The notes below the pieces were generated by a model. That model was given only the letters and a program-made list of their open reading frames with translations, was not told the origin of the DNA and searched no databases. A stretch of DNA of 64,000 nt, from NCBI RefSeq assembly GCF_050496545.1, contig NZ_JBNVZV010000011.1:72255-136254 (forward strand), read 5' to 3'. This document shows positions 22,796-31,331 of the stretch, one piece after another. A program made the translations under genes and the position numbers. Source of the stretch: Phycicoccus avicenniae_A. GTDB lineage: Bacteria > Actinomycetota > Actinomycetes > Actinomycetales > Dermatophilaceae. Position 1 is the stretch's first letter. Each line of letters opens with the position of its first letter.

Positions 22796-24115
22796 ATGCA
22801 CCTCCCCTCCCGCTCGGTCCGCACCGCACTCGTCGTCTCCGTCGCGGCCGCCCTCGCCGCCGGCGCCCCGACCGCCGGCGCCGTCACCGGCCCGCGCGCC
22901 TCCTCACCGGCCACCGCCGCGGCCGTGGCCCCGGCCGCCGCCCCGGCAGCCGCCGCCGCGTACACGTACACGGCCGCCGACCTGCGGCTGAACAGGGCCC
23001 TCAAGAGCAGGGTCACCACCGCCCGGTTCGGCACCGCGTTCTCCGGCACCGTCCTCGACGCCGGGAGCAACACGTTGATCTGGACGAGAGGTGGGTCGAC
23101 GGCCCTGATGCCGGCCTCCACGACCAAGCTCGTGACCGCCCACAACGCCCTGACGGTCTTCGGCCCGGACGCTCGCTGGACGACCCGGGTGCGCACGATG
23201 CCGACGCGCGGTGACGTCGTCGTCGAGGCCACCGGTGACCCCGGCCTCTCGAGCGCCCAGCTCGACGCCATGGCCCGCCTGACGGCCGCCTGGCTGAAGG
23301 AGCAGGGCATCACCTCGTCCCGCGTGTGGGTCGACGACGACGTGTTCCCCACGCCGAGCCTTGCCCCCGGCTGGAAGGCCAGCTACGTCCCCGACTCGAT
23401 CGCCCCGGTGCGGGGCCTGGTCCGCGACCAGCGCGGCTTCTCCGACACCTCCCTCGACGTCGGCGTGTACTTCCGCGACCGGCTCCGGGCGCGGGGCATC
23501 CCCACCGCCTCCTACGCGGGCCGCGCGAACGCAGCCCCCACCTCGACGACCATCGTGCTGAGCCGCGGCCAGACCGTGGCGACCCTCGTCAGCCGGATGC
23601 TCCTGGGCAGCGACAACGAGATCGCCGAGGCGCTGCACAAGCTGGTCGGGATCAAGCAGGGGACCGGGGCCTCGTGGACCGGCGCCCGCACCGCCCAGTC
23701 GAAGGTGCTCCAGGGCCAGGGGCTCGCGCTCACCGCGCTGTACGACGGCTCGGGCCTCTCCCGCTCCGACCGGCTCTCCAGCGTCCAGATCGCCCGCATC
23801 GTCGACCGCGGCATCGACAGCCGCTACCCGAAGCTCGCCCCGATGCGGCTGGTCGCCGCGATGCCCACGGCCGGCCGGACCGGCACGCTGGCGGCCAAGT
23901 ACTCCCGCTTCACCACATCACCGTCGAAGTGCGCCGCGGGCAAGGTGTGGGCCAAGACCGGGCGCCTGGCCGACGTCGTCTCGCTCGCCGGGTTCACCCG
24001 CGCCGAGGACGGTCGCGTCAAGGTGTTCGCGTTCGTCGTCAACGGCAAGGAGTCGACGCTGCGCCTCCGCCAGGACGTCGACATGCTGGCCGCCACCGTG
24101 AACGGTTGCTACTGA
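22796..24115 (+). CDS. dacB: D-alanyl-D-alanine carboxypeptidase, PBP4 (S13) family
   Basis: This is a 439-residue secreted peptidoglycan hydrolase. A signal peptide (RTALVVSVAAALAAGAPTAGA) leads to an Ala-rich linker. Active-site motifs are Ser108-x-x-Lys111 (PASTTKLV), Ser272-Asp-Asn274 (GSDNEIAE) and Lys387-Thr-Gly (WAKTGRL), typical of class C PBPs with carboxypeptidase/endopeptidase activity. The large insertion between SxxK and SxN that defines PBP4 is present (VEATGDPGLSS onwards). Its start is ATG 22796, and the last residue falls 18 bases from a convergent gene. Confidence 0.94.
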   Translation: MHLPSRSVRTALVVSVAAALAAGAPTAGAVTGPRASSPATAAAVAPAAAPAAAAAYTYTAADLRLNRALKSRVTTARFGTAFSGTVLDAGSNTLIWTRGGSTALMPASTTKLVTAHNALTVFGPDARWTTRVRTMPTRGDVVVEATGDPGLSSAQLDAMARLTAAWLKEQGITSSRVWVDDDVFPTPSLAPGWKASYVPDSIAPVRGLVRDQRGFSDTSLDVGVYFRDRLRARGIPTASYAGRANAAPTSTTIVLSRGQTVATLVSRMLLGSDNEIAEALHKLVGIKQGTGASWTGARTAQSKVLQGQGLALTALYDGSGLSRSDRLSSVQIARIVDRGIDSRYPKLAPMRLVAAMPTAGRTGTLAAKYSRFTTSPSKCAAGKVWAKTGRLADVVSLAGFTRAEDGRVKVFAFVVNGKESTLRLRQDVDMLAATVNGCY

Positions 24116-24133
24116 GCCGAACCCGCGCGGGCG

Positions 24134-24670
24134 TCACGCATTGGGGAAGATCCAGCCCAGCACGGTGACCACGCCGATGACCGCCGCCACGACGAACAGC
24201 GCGGCCAGGATCCATCCGATGACCTGGGCGGCGTCCACGCCCTGGGCCGTTTCCTCGCCGTCCTCGTCGTCGACGAGCTCACCGGCCCGCACGAGCGGCT
24301 CGGGGGCGTCGTCGAGCCGCGGGTCGACGTCACGGGCCCGGGTGTGCAGGGCCTCGATGCGCGCCGCGCGCGGCTCGGAGCGCACCGGCGACGGCAGCGA
24401 GCGCCACATCACGGCGAAGTCGTCGGCGCACTGCTCGCGCCACGCGGCGACGGCCTCGTCGGCCTCCGGGCCCTTGGCGCCGGCGGCGAACCACACGGCG
24501 CCGGCACGGGGCAGGTCCCCCATCCCGTGGAGCACGTGCCCGAGGAAGGTGAGCGCCTCGGTGTCGTCCTCGACCTCGACGTGCGCCGCGAGCAGGTCAC
24601 GGGCCTTCCACGACCGGCCGGCCTCGACGTGCCGGCGCGCCTCGTCGAGGACGTCCTGCGCGCTGCTCAC
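24134..24670 (-). CDS. Membrane-anchored TPR-like protein (DUF6584-like)
   Basis: This 178-residue protein has a helical, TPR-like N-terminus (VLDEARRHVEAGRSWKARDL, ALTFLGHVLHGMGDLPRAGA), then an acidic linker and a single C-terminal membrane helix (IGWILAALFVVAAVIGVVTV), so the repeats should face the cytosol. The GTG at 24670 overlaps the stop of the upstream gene by four bases (24667-24670), and the two are an operon diverging from the ESX substrate genes. It resembles the small DUF6584 proteins of actinobacteria; that match is from memory. Confidence 0.68.
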   Translation of the reverse strand: MSSAQDVLDEARRHVEAGRSWKARDLLAAHVEVEDDTEALTFLGHVLHGMGDLPRAGAVWFAAGAKGPEADEAVAAWREQCADDFAVMWRSLPSPVRSEPRAARIEALHTRARDVDPRLDDAPEPLVRAGELVDDEDGEETAQGVDAAQVIGWILAALFVVAAVIGVVTVLGWIFPNA

Positions 24671-26151
24671 CTGCCCGAGTATGCCCCTCCACGCGTCCCG
24701 TCCGGCGCTGCCGCGGCCCGCGCGGCGAGCGAGTCCTCGGCACGCAGGAGGGCGAGGGCGGCGTGCCACTGCTCGAGGGTCCGGCGGGACTCCTCCGGTT
24801 CGAGGCCGTCGGGCGCGGGGAAGACCATGACCTCCGGACGATGGGCGCCCAGCCCCGGGACGGCCTCGGCGAGACGCTCGGCCGTGAGCCCCGGGAAGCG
24901 TGCCGGGTGGGCGACGAGCAGGGCCGGGAGCACGGCGCCGTTCGACCCCGCCCCGAGGAGACGGGACGCGTTCGCGGACCGGTAGCCGACGATGCCGAGC
25001 TGGACGCCGGCATCGAGCAGCGCCTCCCCGAGCGAGCGCAGCGCGGCGGCGTCGCGAGGGGCGTCTCCGGCCTCGGCGAGCAGCTCGACCCGCTCGAGGA
25101 CCCCGCCGGGCTGGGGCAGCACCGAGAGGGTGCCGTCGGCGCCGTCCCCGGCGACGGCGAGGCGCGTGTTCTCCGGGGACCGGTCCCGCGCCAGCTCGGT
25201 GAGCGTCTCCACGGACCAGGGCGCCTCACCCGGCTCCATCAGCCCCGCCTCGCCCAGCGGCGGGAGGCCGAGGGCGGCGACGAGCGCCTCGGCGGTGCGG
25301 CCGACGGCGGGGTCGTCGTACGCGAGGAGGGTCTCGGTCTCGCAGTGCAGGGCCCAGCCGGCGTCCACCCCGATCGGGAGAGACTCCTCCGCGTCCCCGC
25401 CCTCCCCCACGACGTCGACCATCGCGTCCCCGTCCCAGCGCACGGGCGCCCGTCGGTGCACCTCGACGGCCCGGTCGCCGTCGTCGACGACCCAGCGCAG
25501 CGCGCCGTGGTGGACCAAGCGGTCGAGGACCGGGGTGAGGCGGGTCGCGGGCGGGGTGACGACGACCAGCCGCCGACCGTCCTCGCTCGCGGTGAGCAGG
25601 GCGTGGGTCAGCCACGGCCCGAGACCCAGCACGGGCCGGCGCTGCACGAGGACGCACTCGGTCTCGCCGGCGGCGTCGAAGGGCGCGGGCGGCGAGGAGG
25701 CCGGCCCGGCCCCGGCGGCCGGACCCGGGACCTCAGGGAGGTCCACGGCATCCGTCCGGTCCGGGACGTCCGCCGGCACACCATCGGCCGACGTGACGTC
25801 GACGACCCGCCCGCCGGCCGACCCGACGAGCCGCTCGGCCAGCGCCCGCGCGAACGGCAGGTCGCCCCGCTCGCGCACGCAGAGCTCGGTCCAGGACGAC
25901 TCGTCGTCGGTCAGCACCCCGAGCCCCAGCCGCCGCGCCTGCGCGACCGGTCGCTGCACCGACCGCGTGGGTCCGACCCACACGAGCTCGCGCCCGTCAC
26001 CGTCGCGCACGGCGACCACCCGGCGGCCGCGGTCGGCATCGATGGTCGGCGAAAGGCCCTCGGGCGCAACCTCGTCCACGGCGAGGAGGAGGTCGGTGGG
26101 GTCGATGTCGCGCCGGGTGGCGACGACGAGGTCGAACGACATGGCGGCCAT
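24667..26151 (-). CDS. ESX-locus-associated protein, DUF6177-like
   Basis: This is a 494-residue soluble protein without membrane helices or nucleotide motifs. The sequence alternates beta and helix (SFDLVVATRRDIDPTDLLLA, VVVTPPATRLTPVLDRL, LQLGIVGYRSANASRLLGAG, PEVMVFPAPDGLEPEESRRT) and ends in a helical segment. It resembles DUF6177 proteins found next to type VII secretion genes in actinobacteria. It starts at ATG 26151 (ATG 26142 also possible) and is divergent from the first WXG100-like gene, 117 bases away, so both may be co-regulated. Role in secretion is inferred only from position. Confidence 0.62.
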   Translation of the reverse strand: MAAMSFDLVVATRRDIDPTDLLLAVDEVAPEGLSPTIDADRGRRVVAVRDGDGRELVWVGPTRSVQRPVAQARRLGLGVLTDDESSWTELCVRERGDLPFARALAERLVGSAGGRVVDVTSADGVPADVPDRTDAVDLPEVPGPAAGAGPASSPPAPFDAAGETECVLVQRRPVLGLGPWLTHALLTASEDGRRLVVVTPPATRLTPVLDRLVHHGALRWVVDDGDRAVEVHRRAPVRWDGDAMVDVVGEGGDAEESLPIGVDAGWALHCETETLLAYDDPAVGRTAEALVAALGLPPLGEAGLMEPGEAPWSVETLTELARDRSPENTRLAVAGDGADGTLSVLPQPGGVLERVELLAEAGDAPRDAAALRSLGEALLDAGVQLGIVGYRSANASRLLGAGSNGAVLPALLVAHPARFPGLTAERLAEAVPGLGAHRPEVMVFPAPDGLEPEESRRTLEQWHAALALLRAEDSLAARAAAAPDGTRGGAYSGR

Positions 26152-26268
26152 CGTGGCAGACGCCGGCCCGTGGCACGGGGTTGCCGTTCGTCACGAGGTG
26201 AGGTGTGATGGAGGACAGGGGTGGGGCCCGGAGGGACCGCGGTTCGCCCGCACGAAGGGGAGGTCGAC

Positions 26269-26604
26269 ATGAAGTTCGACATGGGAGACGCGACGCTCAG
26301 CACGCTGTCGAAGGGCACGGAGGGCTCGCACCAGGACCTCGGCGCGCTCGTCAAGCAGCTCGTCGCGGCTGTCGAGCCGCTCGAGGGGAAGTTCAACGGC
26401 GCCGGTCGACGCGCCTTCGACGCCTTCAAGGCCCGCACCGACGAGGTCGCCGCCGAGCTGAACGGCTCGCTGGGGATGATCCTCCAGGGCCAGGGCGGGA
26501 TGGACACCGCCTTCCAGACCGGCGACCTCGAGGCCGGCGACAACGCGAGCCAGGCGCAGGGCCAGGCCAACTTCGACGGCGCACGCTTCTCGTCGCGCGC
26601 CTGA
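26269..26604 (+). CDS. WXG100-superfamily-like small protein
   Basis: This is a 111-residue all-helical protein beginning at ATG 26269 after AGGGGAGG. Two long helices flank FNGAGRRAF, which sits where WXG100 proteins have their W-x-G turn, and the tail has alternating Ala/Gln/Gly. The sequence KGTEGSHQDLGALVKQLVAAV and FDAFKARTDEVAAELNGSLG fits an ESAT-6-like hairpin. It is the first of six rightward genes. It is probably an ESX substrate or a chaperone partner of the large protein downstream. Confidence 0.75.
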   Translation: MKFDMGDATLSTLSKGTEGSHQDLGALVKQLVAAVEPLEGKFNGAGRRAFDAFKARTDEVAAELNGSLGMILQGQGGMDTAFQTGDLEAGDNASQAQGQANFDGARFSSRA

Positions 26605-26629
26605 GCCACCCGGACCGAGGAGGAGAACC

Positions 26630-26938
26630 ATGCCCAGCAGCGACCGCATCTCGTTCGACACCGGCGTCTCCGGCGCCGTCCAGTCCGACATCGGCTCGAT
26701 CATCGGCCGCCTCGAGGCCCTGATGGCCCAGCGCGACGCCCAGGTGAACGCGGCGATGTCGGACTTCCAGGCCGACGGCGTGTCCGAGGAGTACCAGCAC
26801 GTCGAGCAGCGCTGGCGCCAGGCCTCGGGCGAGGTCCGCGGCATCATCGACCTCGTCCGCAGCACGCTCGGGCGCAACGACGAGACCGCGGTGGCGGCCC
26901 AGGGGCGGGCCCGCTCGGCGGTCCAGAACATCGGCTGA
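26630..26938 (+). CDS. ESAT-6-like small protein
   Basis: This is a 102-residue helical hairpin protein. Helix 1 includes IGSIIGRLEALMAQRDAQVNAAM and helix 2 EEYQHVEQRWRQASGEVRGII; the turn FQADGVSEEYQ takes the place of the WXG motif, as in the subgroup annotated pore-forming ESAT-6 family. It lies 25 bases behind the previous gene, with GAGGAGGAG before the ATG. It probably pairs with the 111-residue protein as a heterodimer; this is inferred from other ESX loci. Confidence 0.78.
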   Translation: MPSSDRISFDTGVSGAVQSDIGSIIGRLEALMAQRDAQVNAAMSDFQADGVSEEYQHVEQRWRQASGEVRGIIDLVRSTLGRNDETAVAAQGRARSAVQNIG

Positions 26939-26968
26939 CCCGCACGGGTCCGACCGCGGGGGGACTCC

Positions 26969-27331
26969 GTGACGACGTGGGACATCGACGTGCCCGGAGC
27001 CGGGCGCGTCATCCAGCGTGCCGCCGACACCGCGGCCGCGTACGAGGCCGACCTCGGCGGGGTCGACGCCGCCACCGAGGCCGCCGTGTCCGCGCTGCCG
27101 AACAGCCCGCTCGTGGTGCAACGGCTCGGCGAGTTCGTGCAGGAGGCGGCCCAACCGCACCTGGAGCGCATCGTGGGGCACACGCACTCGGCGTTGCAGG
27201 GCACGACCGATGCCGTGTCGTTCTACGTCGCCGGTGACCAGGAGATGGCCGCGCGTGCCCAGCGCAACGCGGCGCTGGCGGCCTACCCCACCGACACCCC
27301 CGGCGTCGCGGCCCACGGGGTGACGCGCTGA
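26969..27331 (+). CDS. Small ESX-locus protein, DUF6507-like
   Basis: This is a 120-residue helical protein starting at GTG 26969. The N-terminus TTWDIDVPGAGRVIQRA and the later SALQGTTDAVSFYVAGDQEMA match the layout of DUF6507 proteins: a WDI start, helices, then a Y-x-x-G-D-x-E/D motif close to the ESX export signal YxxxD/E. This suggests it is secreted, or helps secretion, with the large protein whose start codon overlaps its stop. Confidence 0.7.
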   Translation: MTTWDIDVPGAGRVIQRAADTAAAYEADLGGVDAATEAAVSALPNSPLVVQRLGEFVQEAAQPHLERIVGHTHSALQGTTDAVSFYVAGDQEMAARAQRNAALAAYPTDTPGVAAHGVTR

Positions 27332-29292
27332 TGGACACCGCCGGACTCGTCCAGCTCGACGACCCCGGGGCGGTCCGGGCCTCGGGCACCGAGGTCGTCG
27401 CCGCGTTCCGGGCCGTGCGCGACCGCTCCCGCGAGGTCCGTGCGTCATGGCTCGGCCTCGTCGGCTACTACACGGCGCCCGAGCAGGGTGAGGTCCTCGC
27501 GGCGATGGAGGTGCCGGTCACCGAGGCCGACGCCGCCGCCGACAAGGCCGCCGTGGTGGCCCGGGCCCTCAGCGCCTACGGCGACCGGCTCGAGCAGCTG
27601 CGGGCCCAGCGCCAGGCCCTCGTCGCCGACATGGACGCCTTCACCGCGGACCGGGCGAGCATCGACGCCGAGGACCGGGACAACAACGTCCTGGAGTCGG
27701 CGTGGGACGCGATCACCGGGGAGCAGGAGCAGCTGCTCCACCGCGAGAACGCGCTCAACGAGCGGGCCGCGCAGCTCCTGGCGGACAAGGAGGCGGCCGA
27801 GCGCGACTGTGCCAACGCGATCGGGGACATCTGGGGCGGTGAGCACTACGAGGCCGGCGGCGAGACGTGGGCCGGCGACACGACGACCTACGGGATGACC
27901 GCCGAGGCCTACGTCGCGATGTCGCGCTCCGGCGACGCCCCGTGGGGGCACCCGGTGATGTGGGACAGCGACAACTGGCTGGTGCGCACGAACATGCTGC
28001 TCGGCGGGGCGTCCGAGTCGGTCACGGGGGCGGTCGGCTTCTTCGGCGATCTCTTCGGAGCCGACGGGAGTGGCCGGGCGAAGGCGGGCTGGTCCGGGCT
28101 GTGGCAGCTCGCACAGGACGCGAGCCGCTTCGCGTCACCCGGCAGCGCGATGGGCTCCTTCGCCTCCGACCCGCAGGGCAGCATGGAGGCATCGCAGCGA
28201 CTGCTGACCGTGGGCAAGGGCATCGTCGCCTGGGACGACTGGGACACCTCCGGCTGGTACGCCGGCGGGAGCGTCGGCCTCGACGTCATCACGGCGATCG
28301 GCACCGGCGGGTCCGCCGCAGCGGTCAAGGGCGGGATCAAGGGCGCCGCCGCGACCCGCTTCGCCCGCCTTTTGGAGGTCGGCGCCGCGGTCGACGTGCG
28401 AGCCGCCGCGGCGGCGTCCCGGGTGCGTCTCGGCAGCGTCCTGTCCGCCCGCCTCGACGACTTCTCCGCCCTCGGGGAGCGCGCCGCGTCCCGGCTGCGG
28501 CTGCCCGGGCTCGAGCCGGCCGGCGTCCCGCGCTCGCTGCTCGACGACACCTCGGCGATGCGCCGCGAGGCCGATGCCCCGGCCCACCCCCGCACCGACC
28601 ACCCCGACCTGACCAGCCGCGGCCCGGGCGCTCCCGACCACCCGACCACCCGGCCCTTCAGTGACCATCCGGCCCCGCACGACGCCACCCCCGAGGCGCC
28701 CACCCACCCCGACGGGCCGGCCGACGGCACCGGCCCGCGCACCACGCCCACCTCGGTCGACACGGTCGATGACGCGCCGTACCGCAGTCACCTGTACGAC
28801 CCCGACAACCCGTACGCGGTCGACAACCTCATCACCGATGCCACCAGGGACCTCGAACCTTGGCGACAGCGGATGGAAGCCGGGCAGGAGTTCAACCGGA
28901 TCAACCACGACCGCTACCCCGTCAACGAGCTGCGGCTCGACAACGGCAAGGTCCTGGACTCCTACGACCCCGCGTCTGAACGCATCGTCTCGCGCAAGCA
29001 CACCGACCTGTCCTTCGTGCGCTTCGAGACCGCCAAGGGCTACCTCGACGAGGTCAAGGCCAAGTACGACACCGGTGAGACCATCGCCGACACACCTGCC
29101 AACCACGCGATGCTGCGCCGCGCCGGCCTCGAGGACCTCATCGGCACAAAGCTCGACGGCGCGCTGCAGCTCGAGGTGCCACCCCACACCCGGATCCCCG
29201 ACGACGTCCTGCGCTATTCGGACCAGATCGAGGTCGATATCGTGGACGTGACTGGCCGCAACTACACCCAGGAATGGAGCGCTTTGCAGTGA
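27331..29292 (+). CDS. Polymorphic-toxin-like ESX substrate
   Basis: This is a 653-residue protein. Residues 1 to about 165 form long helices with coiled-coil character (VVARALSAYGDRLEQLRAQR, LHRENALNERAAQLLADKEA), as in LXG/WXG-type delivery domains. The middle (about 220-390) has glycine- and alanine-rich hydrophobic stretches. A Pro/Asp/His-rich linker (410-480) leads to a C-terminal domain (about 510-653) with LRLDNGKVLDSYD, IVSRKHTDLSF and YLDEVKAKYD, resembling nuclease-fold toxin tips of LXG proteins. Toxicity is inferred. The gene overlaps the next by 19 bases, as toxin-immunity pairs often do. Confidence 0.75.
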   Translation: MDTAGLVQLDDPGAVRASGTEVVAAFRAVRDRSREVRASWLGLVGYYTAPEQGEVLAAMEVPVTEADAAADKAAVVARALSAYGDRLEQLRAQRQALVADMDAFTADRASIDAEDRDNNVLESAWDAITGEQEQLLHRENALNERAAQLLADKEAAERDCANAIGDIWGGEHYEAGGETWAGDTTTYGMTAEAYVAMSRSGDAPWGHPVMWDSDNWLVRTNMLLGGASESVTGAVGFFGDLFGADGSGRAKAGWSGLWQLAQDASRFASPGSAMGSFASDPQGSMEASQRLLTVGKGIVAWDDWDTSGWYAGGSVGLDVITAIGTGGSAAAVKGGIKGAAATRFARLLEVGAAVDVRAAAAASRVRLGSVLSARLDDFSALGERAASRLRLPGLEPAGVPRSLLDDTSAMRREADAPAHPRTDHPDLTSRGPGAPDHPTTRPFSDHPAPHDATPEAPTHPDGPADGTGPRTTPTSVDTVDDAPYRSHLYDPDNPYAVDNLITDATRDLEPWRQRMEAGQEFNRINHDRYPVNELRLDNGKVLDSYDPASERIVSRKHTDLSFVRFETAKGYLDEVKAKYDTGETIADTPANHAMLRRAGLEDLIGTKLDGALQLEVPPHTRIPDDVLRYSDQIEVDIVDVTGRNYTQEWSALQ

Positions 29293-29831
29293 TCTACCGG
29301 TACGGCCAGCGATGGAACTCCCGGCGGGCGCACCCGGTGGACGAGATCGACGAGGACACCGCCAGGGCGTGGTTCGAGGCGAAGGAGCCGTGGTTCTCGG
29401 TCACCGCCCTGGACACCCCCGAGTCAAGGGTGCCGCGCTACACCCTGGAGATCGCCCCGGCCAAGGCGTTCGTGCGAGTACACACCTACTACCCCAGCGG
29501 GTCCCTCCTGGCTGGGCACGACTACGACGGCGGGCACGACCCGCACGGACAGCGGATGTTCTTGGAGACCGCGACGTTCTACAGCTACCCCGACATTGCG
29601 ACCTTGTACAACCGCACGGACATGTCGGCGAAGGTGCAGTACCGCACCCGACCCGACGGGTACGTCCGCGTCGGGGCCTACCGCGCCGACACCCGCCGCG
29701 AAGAGGTCACCGAGTACCGCGACGTCCCGGTCGACGACCTCTGGGTGCCCGCGCTCACCGAGTTCGGCGACTGGGACCGCTTCGAGGTCGCCCCCGGCGC
29801 AGCCCCGGGCCCGGCCACCAAGACCGGATGA
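29274..29831 (+). CDS. Putative immunity protein 1
   Basis: This is a 185-residue soluble protein, beta-rich in its centre (RYTLEIAPAKAFVRVHTYYP, KVQYRTRPDGYVRVGAYR). It begins inside the end of the toxin-like gene and stops in an ATGA overlap with the next gene, so it is translated with both. Sequence has no known catalytic motif. Position directly behind the toxin tip is the main argument for immunity; no family recognised. Confidence 0.6.
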   Translation: MERFAVIYRYGQRWNSRRAHPVDEIDEDTARAWFEAKEPWFSVTALDTPESRVPRYTLEIAPAKAFVRVHTYYPSGSLLAGHDYDGGHDPHGQRMFLETATFYSYPDIATLYNRTDMSAKVQYRTRPDGYVRVGAYRADTRREEVTEYRDVPVDDLWVPALTEFGDWDRFEVAPGAAPGPATKTG

Positions 29832-30346
29832 TCCCTGATCCCCTCCTCCCCCAGATGGGCACCATGACCTGGCGCGCGATCGCCCCTGAGGAGACCCTGC
29901 GGATCCTCACCGTCATCGACGCCCTGCCCTGGCCGCTGTCGAAGGCTGATGCCAAGCAGCACTTGGTCGGCCGGCTCGGCTGGACGCTCAACGACGAAGG
30001 ATTCATGCGCAACCACGCCGCCGGCCTGAACTGGCCCAACGTTTCGGTCAACGCGTCGCCATCCGGCACTTCAGACGTGGGGTTCAACATCAGCGACCTC
30101 GAACGCGAACACCACGACAGCCCCGAGTGGCTGGCCTGGCGCGATGACCATTTCACCCTCACCGTGCGCCACCTAGCACAGGCCTGGGGTCCGTACCGGA
30201 TGATGGACGAGGACAGCGACTACCCCCAGGCACGGTGGGACCTACCCAGCGGCGGACGGGTCAACATCGTCAAGTACCGCAAGTCCCTCAAAGCCGGGTA
30301 CGTCACCCCGCACATGGCCGCCATCGAACGCCGCCGGGGGTACTGA
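29828..30346 (+). CDS. Putative immunity protein 2, DUF6301-like
   Basis: This is a 172-residue soluble protein. MTWRAIAPEETLRILTVIDALPWP, then a GWTLNDEG turn, LEREHHDSPEWLAWRD and WDLPSGGRVNIVKY resemble the DUF6301 family, small proteins often beside toxins. It is coupled by ATGA to the preceding gene and is convergent with the ADP-ribosylglycohydrolase gene 19 bases away. It may protect against the same toxin, or be an orphan immunity gene from an earlier toxin tip. Confidence 0.6.
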   Translation: MIPDPLLPQMGTMTWRAIAPEETLRILTVIDALPWPLSKADAKQHLVGRLGWTLNDEGFMRNHAAGLNWPNVSVNASPSGTSDVGFNISDLEREHHDSPEWLAWRDDHFTLTVRHLAQAWGPYRMMDEDSDYPQARWDLPSGGRVNIVKYRKSLKAGYVTPHMAAIERRRGY

Positions 30347-30365
30347 CCCGGGCTCGCTGCATCGC

Positions 30366-31331
30366 TCAGGTGCCGGGGTCCCCACACAGCGTCTCGGCCC
30401 CGTGCGTGAGCTCGTCGGCGAACTGGAGCAGCCGGACCCACCGGTCGGGGACGGCGGCTGCGCCGTCCCGGGCACCGAGCAGCCCACCCGCGATCGCTGC
30501 GTTCGAGTCGGTGTCGCGCCCGATCCGCACGACGTCGACCAGAACCGGTTCGAGCGGACGGGGGTCGAGCACCGCGGCCACGGCGATCTGCAACGAGTCC
30601 AGCACGAACCCCCCTCCGTCGCCGGCGAGCCGGGCCCGACCGGACACGAGGTCGGGGACCGACGGCCGCCGAGCGTCCTCGAGGATCTCGACGACCTCGT
30701 CGACGCCCAAGCCCCGGGCCGTCTCCACGGCGACCTCGAGGGCGATCACGGGCTCCGCACCATCGAGCAGCGCCGCGACCATCTCGACGTAGGCGGCACA
30801 CGACGCGGTGCACCGCGGGTCGTCGTGCGTCACCGCCGAGATCTCCACGGCGAGCCGGACGCGACGGCGCGCGTCACGCTCGGCGAGGGCTGTCGGGACG
30901 CAGCGCATCAGCGACCCGTTTCCGGCCTGTCCCGGGCCCGACCCGGCCCGCCGCGGGTCGCCGGAGGCGCGGTAGCGCGTCAGCCCGGTCCGGGTCGCGC
31001 CGCCGATGTCACGCGGTGGGACGCCGACGACACGTCCGGGCCACCGCCCCTCGAACCAGTCGAGCATGTGGTCGGCCGCGGCGCGCACGACGTCGTCCGG
31101 CCGGTCGAGGTGGGCCAGCAGGACCGCGCGGGTCAGGTCGGTGTCGTCGGTCGCATGGCCGACCGGCCAGTCGAACGGGCCGCCGCCGACGATGTCCCAC
31201 AGCCCGTCGGGGTAGCGGTCGAGGATCTCCTCGCGCGAGGAGAACTCGACCGCCGCGCCGAGGGAGTCACCCGCGTGCACCCCCAGCAACGCCCCCACGG
31301 CGCGGTCGAGCCGACCCCCGTGCCCCACCAT
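30366..31331 (-). CDS. ADP-ribosylglycohydrolase family protein
   Basis: This 321-residue enzyme of the DraG/ARH family removes ADP-ribose from modified targets using two magnesium ions. The metal ligands are visible as T61-D62-D63-T64-D65 (HATDDTD) and in the C-terminal GRDTDSNAAIAGG; an early GDSLGAAVEF is also typical. The ATG at 31331 shares one base with the EccC stop codon, so it is translated from the ESX operon. It could counteract ADP-ribosylating toxins or regulate the locus; that is inference. Confidence 0.88.
   Translation of the reverse strand: MVGHGGRLDRAVGALLGVHAGDSLGAAVEFSSREEILDRYPDGLWDIVGGGPFDWPVGHATDDTDLTRAVLLAHLDRPDDVVRAAADHMLDWFEGRWPGRVVGVPPRDIGGATRTGLTRYRASGDPRRAGSGPGQAGNGSLMRCVPTALAERDARRRVRLAVEISAVTHDDPRCTASCAAYVEMVAALLDGAEPVIALEVAVETARGLGVDEVVEILEDARRPSVPDLVSGRARLAGDGGGFVLDSLQIAVAAVLDPRPLEPVLVDVVRIGRDTDSNAAIAGGLLGARDGAAAVPDRWVRLLQFADELTHGAETLCGDPGT

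Noticed and set aside
18644..24115. Prophage or integrated island at tRNA-Gly
   Set aside because: No integrase, phage structural or replication genes are present; the surrounding genes are ordinary chromosomal ones.
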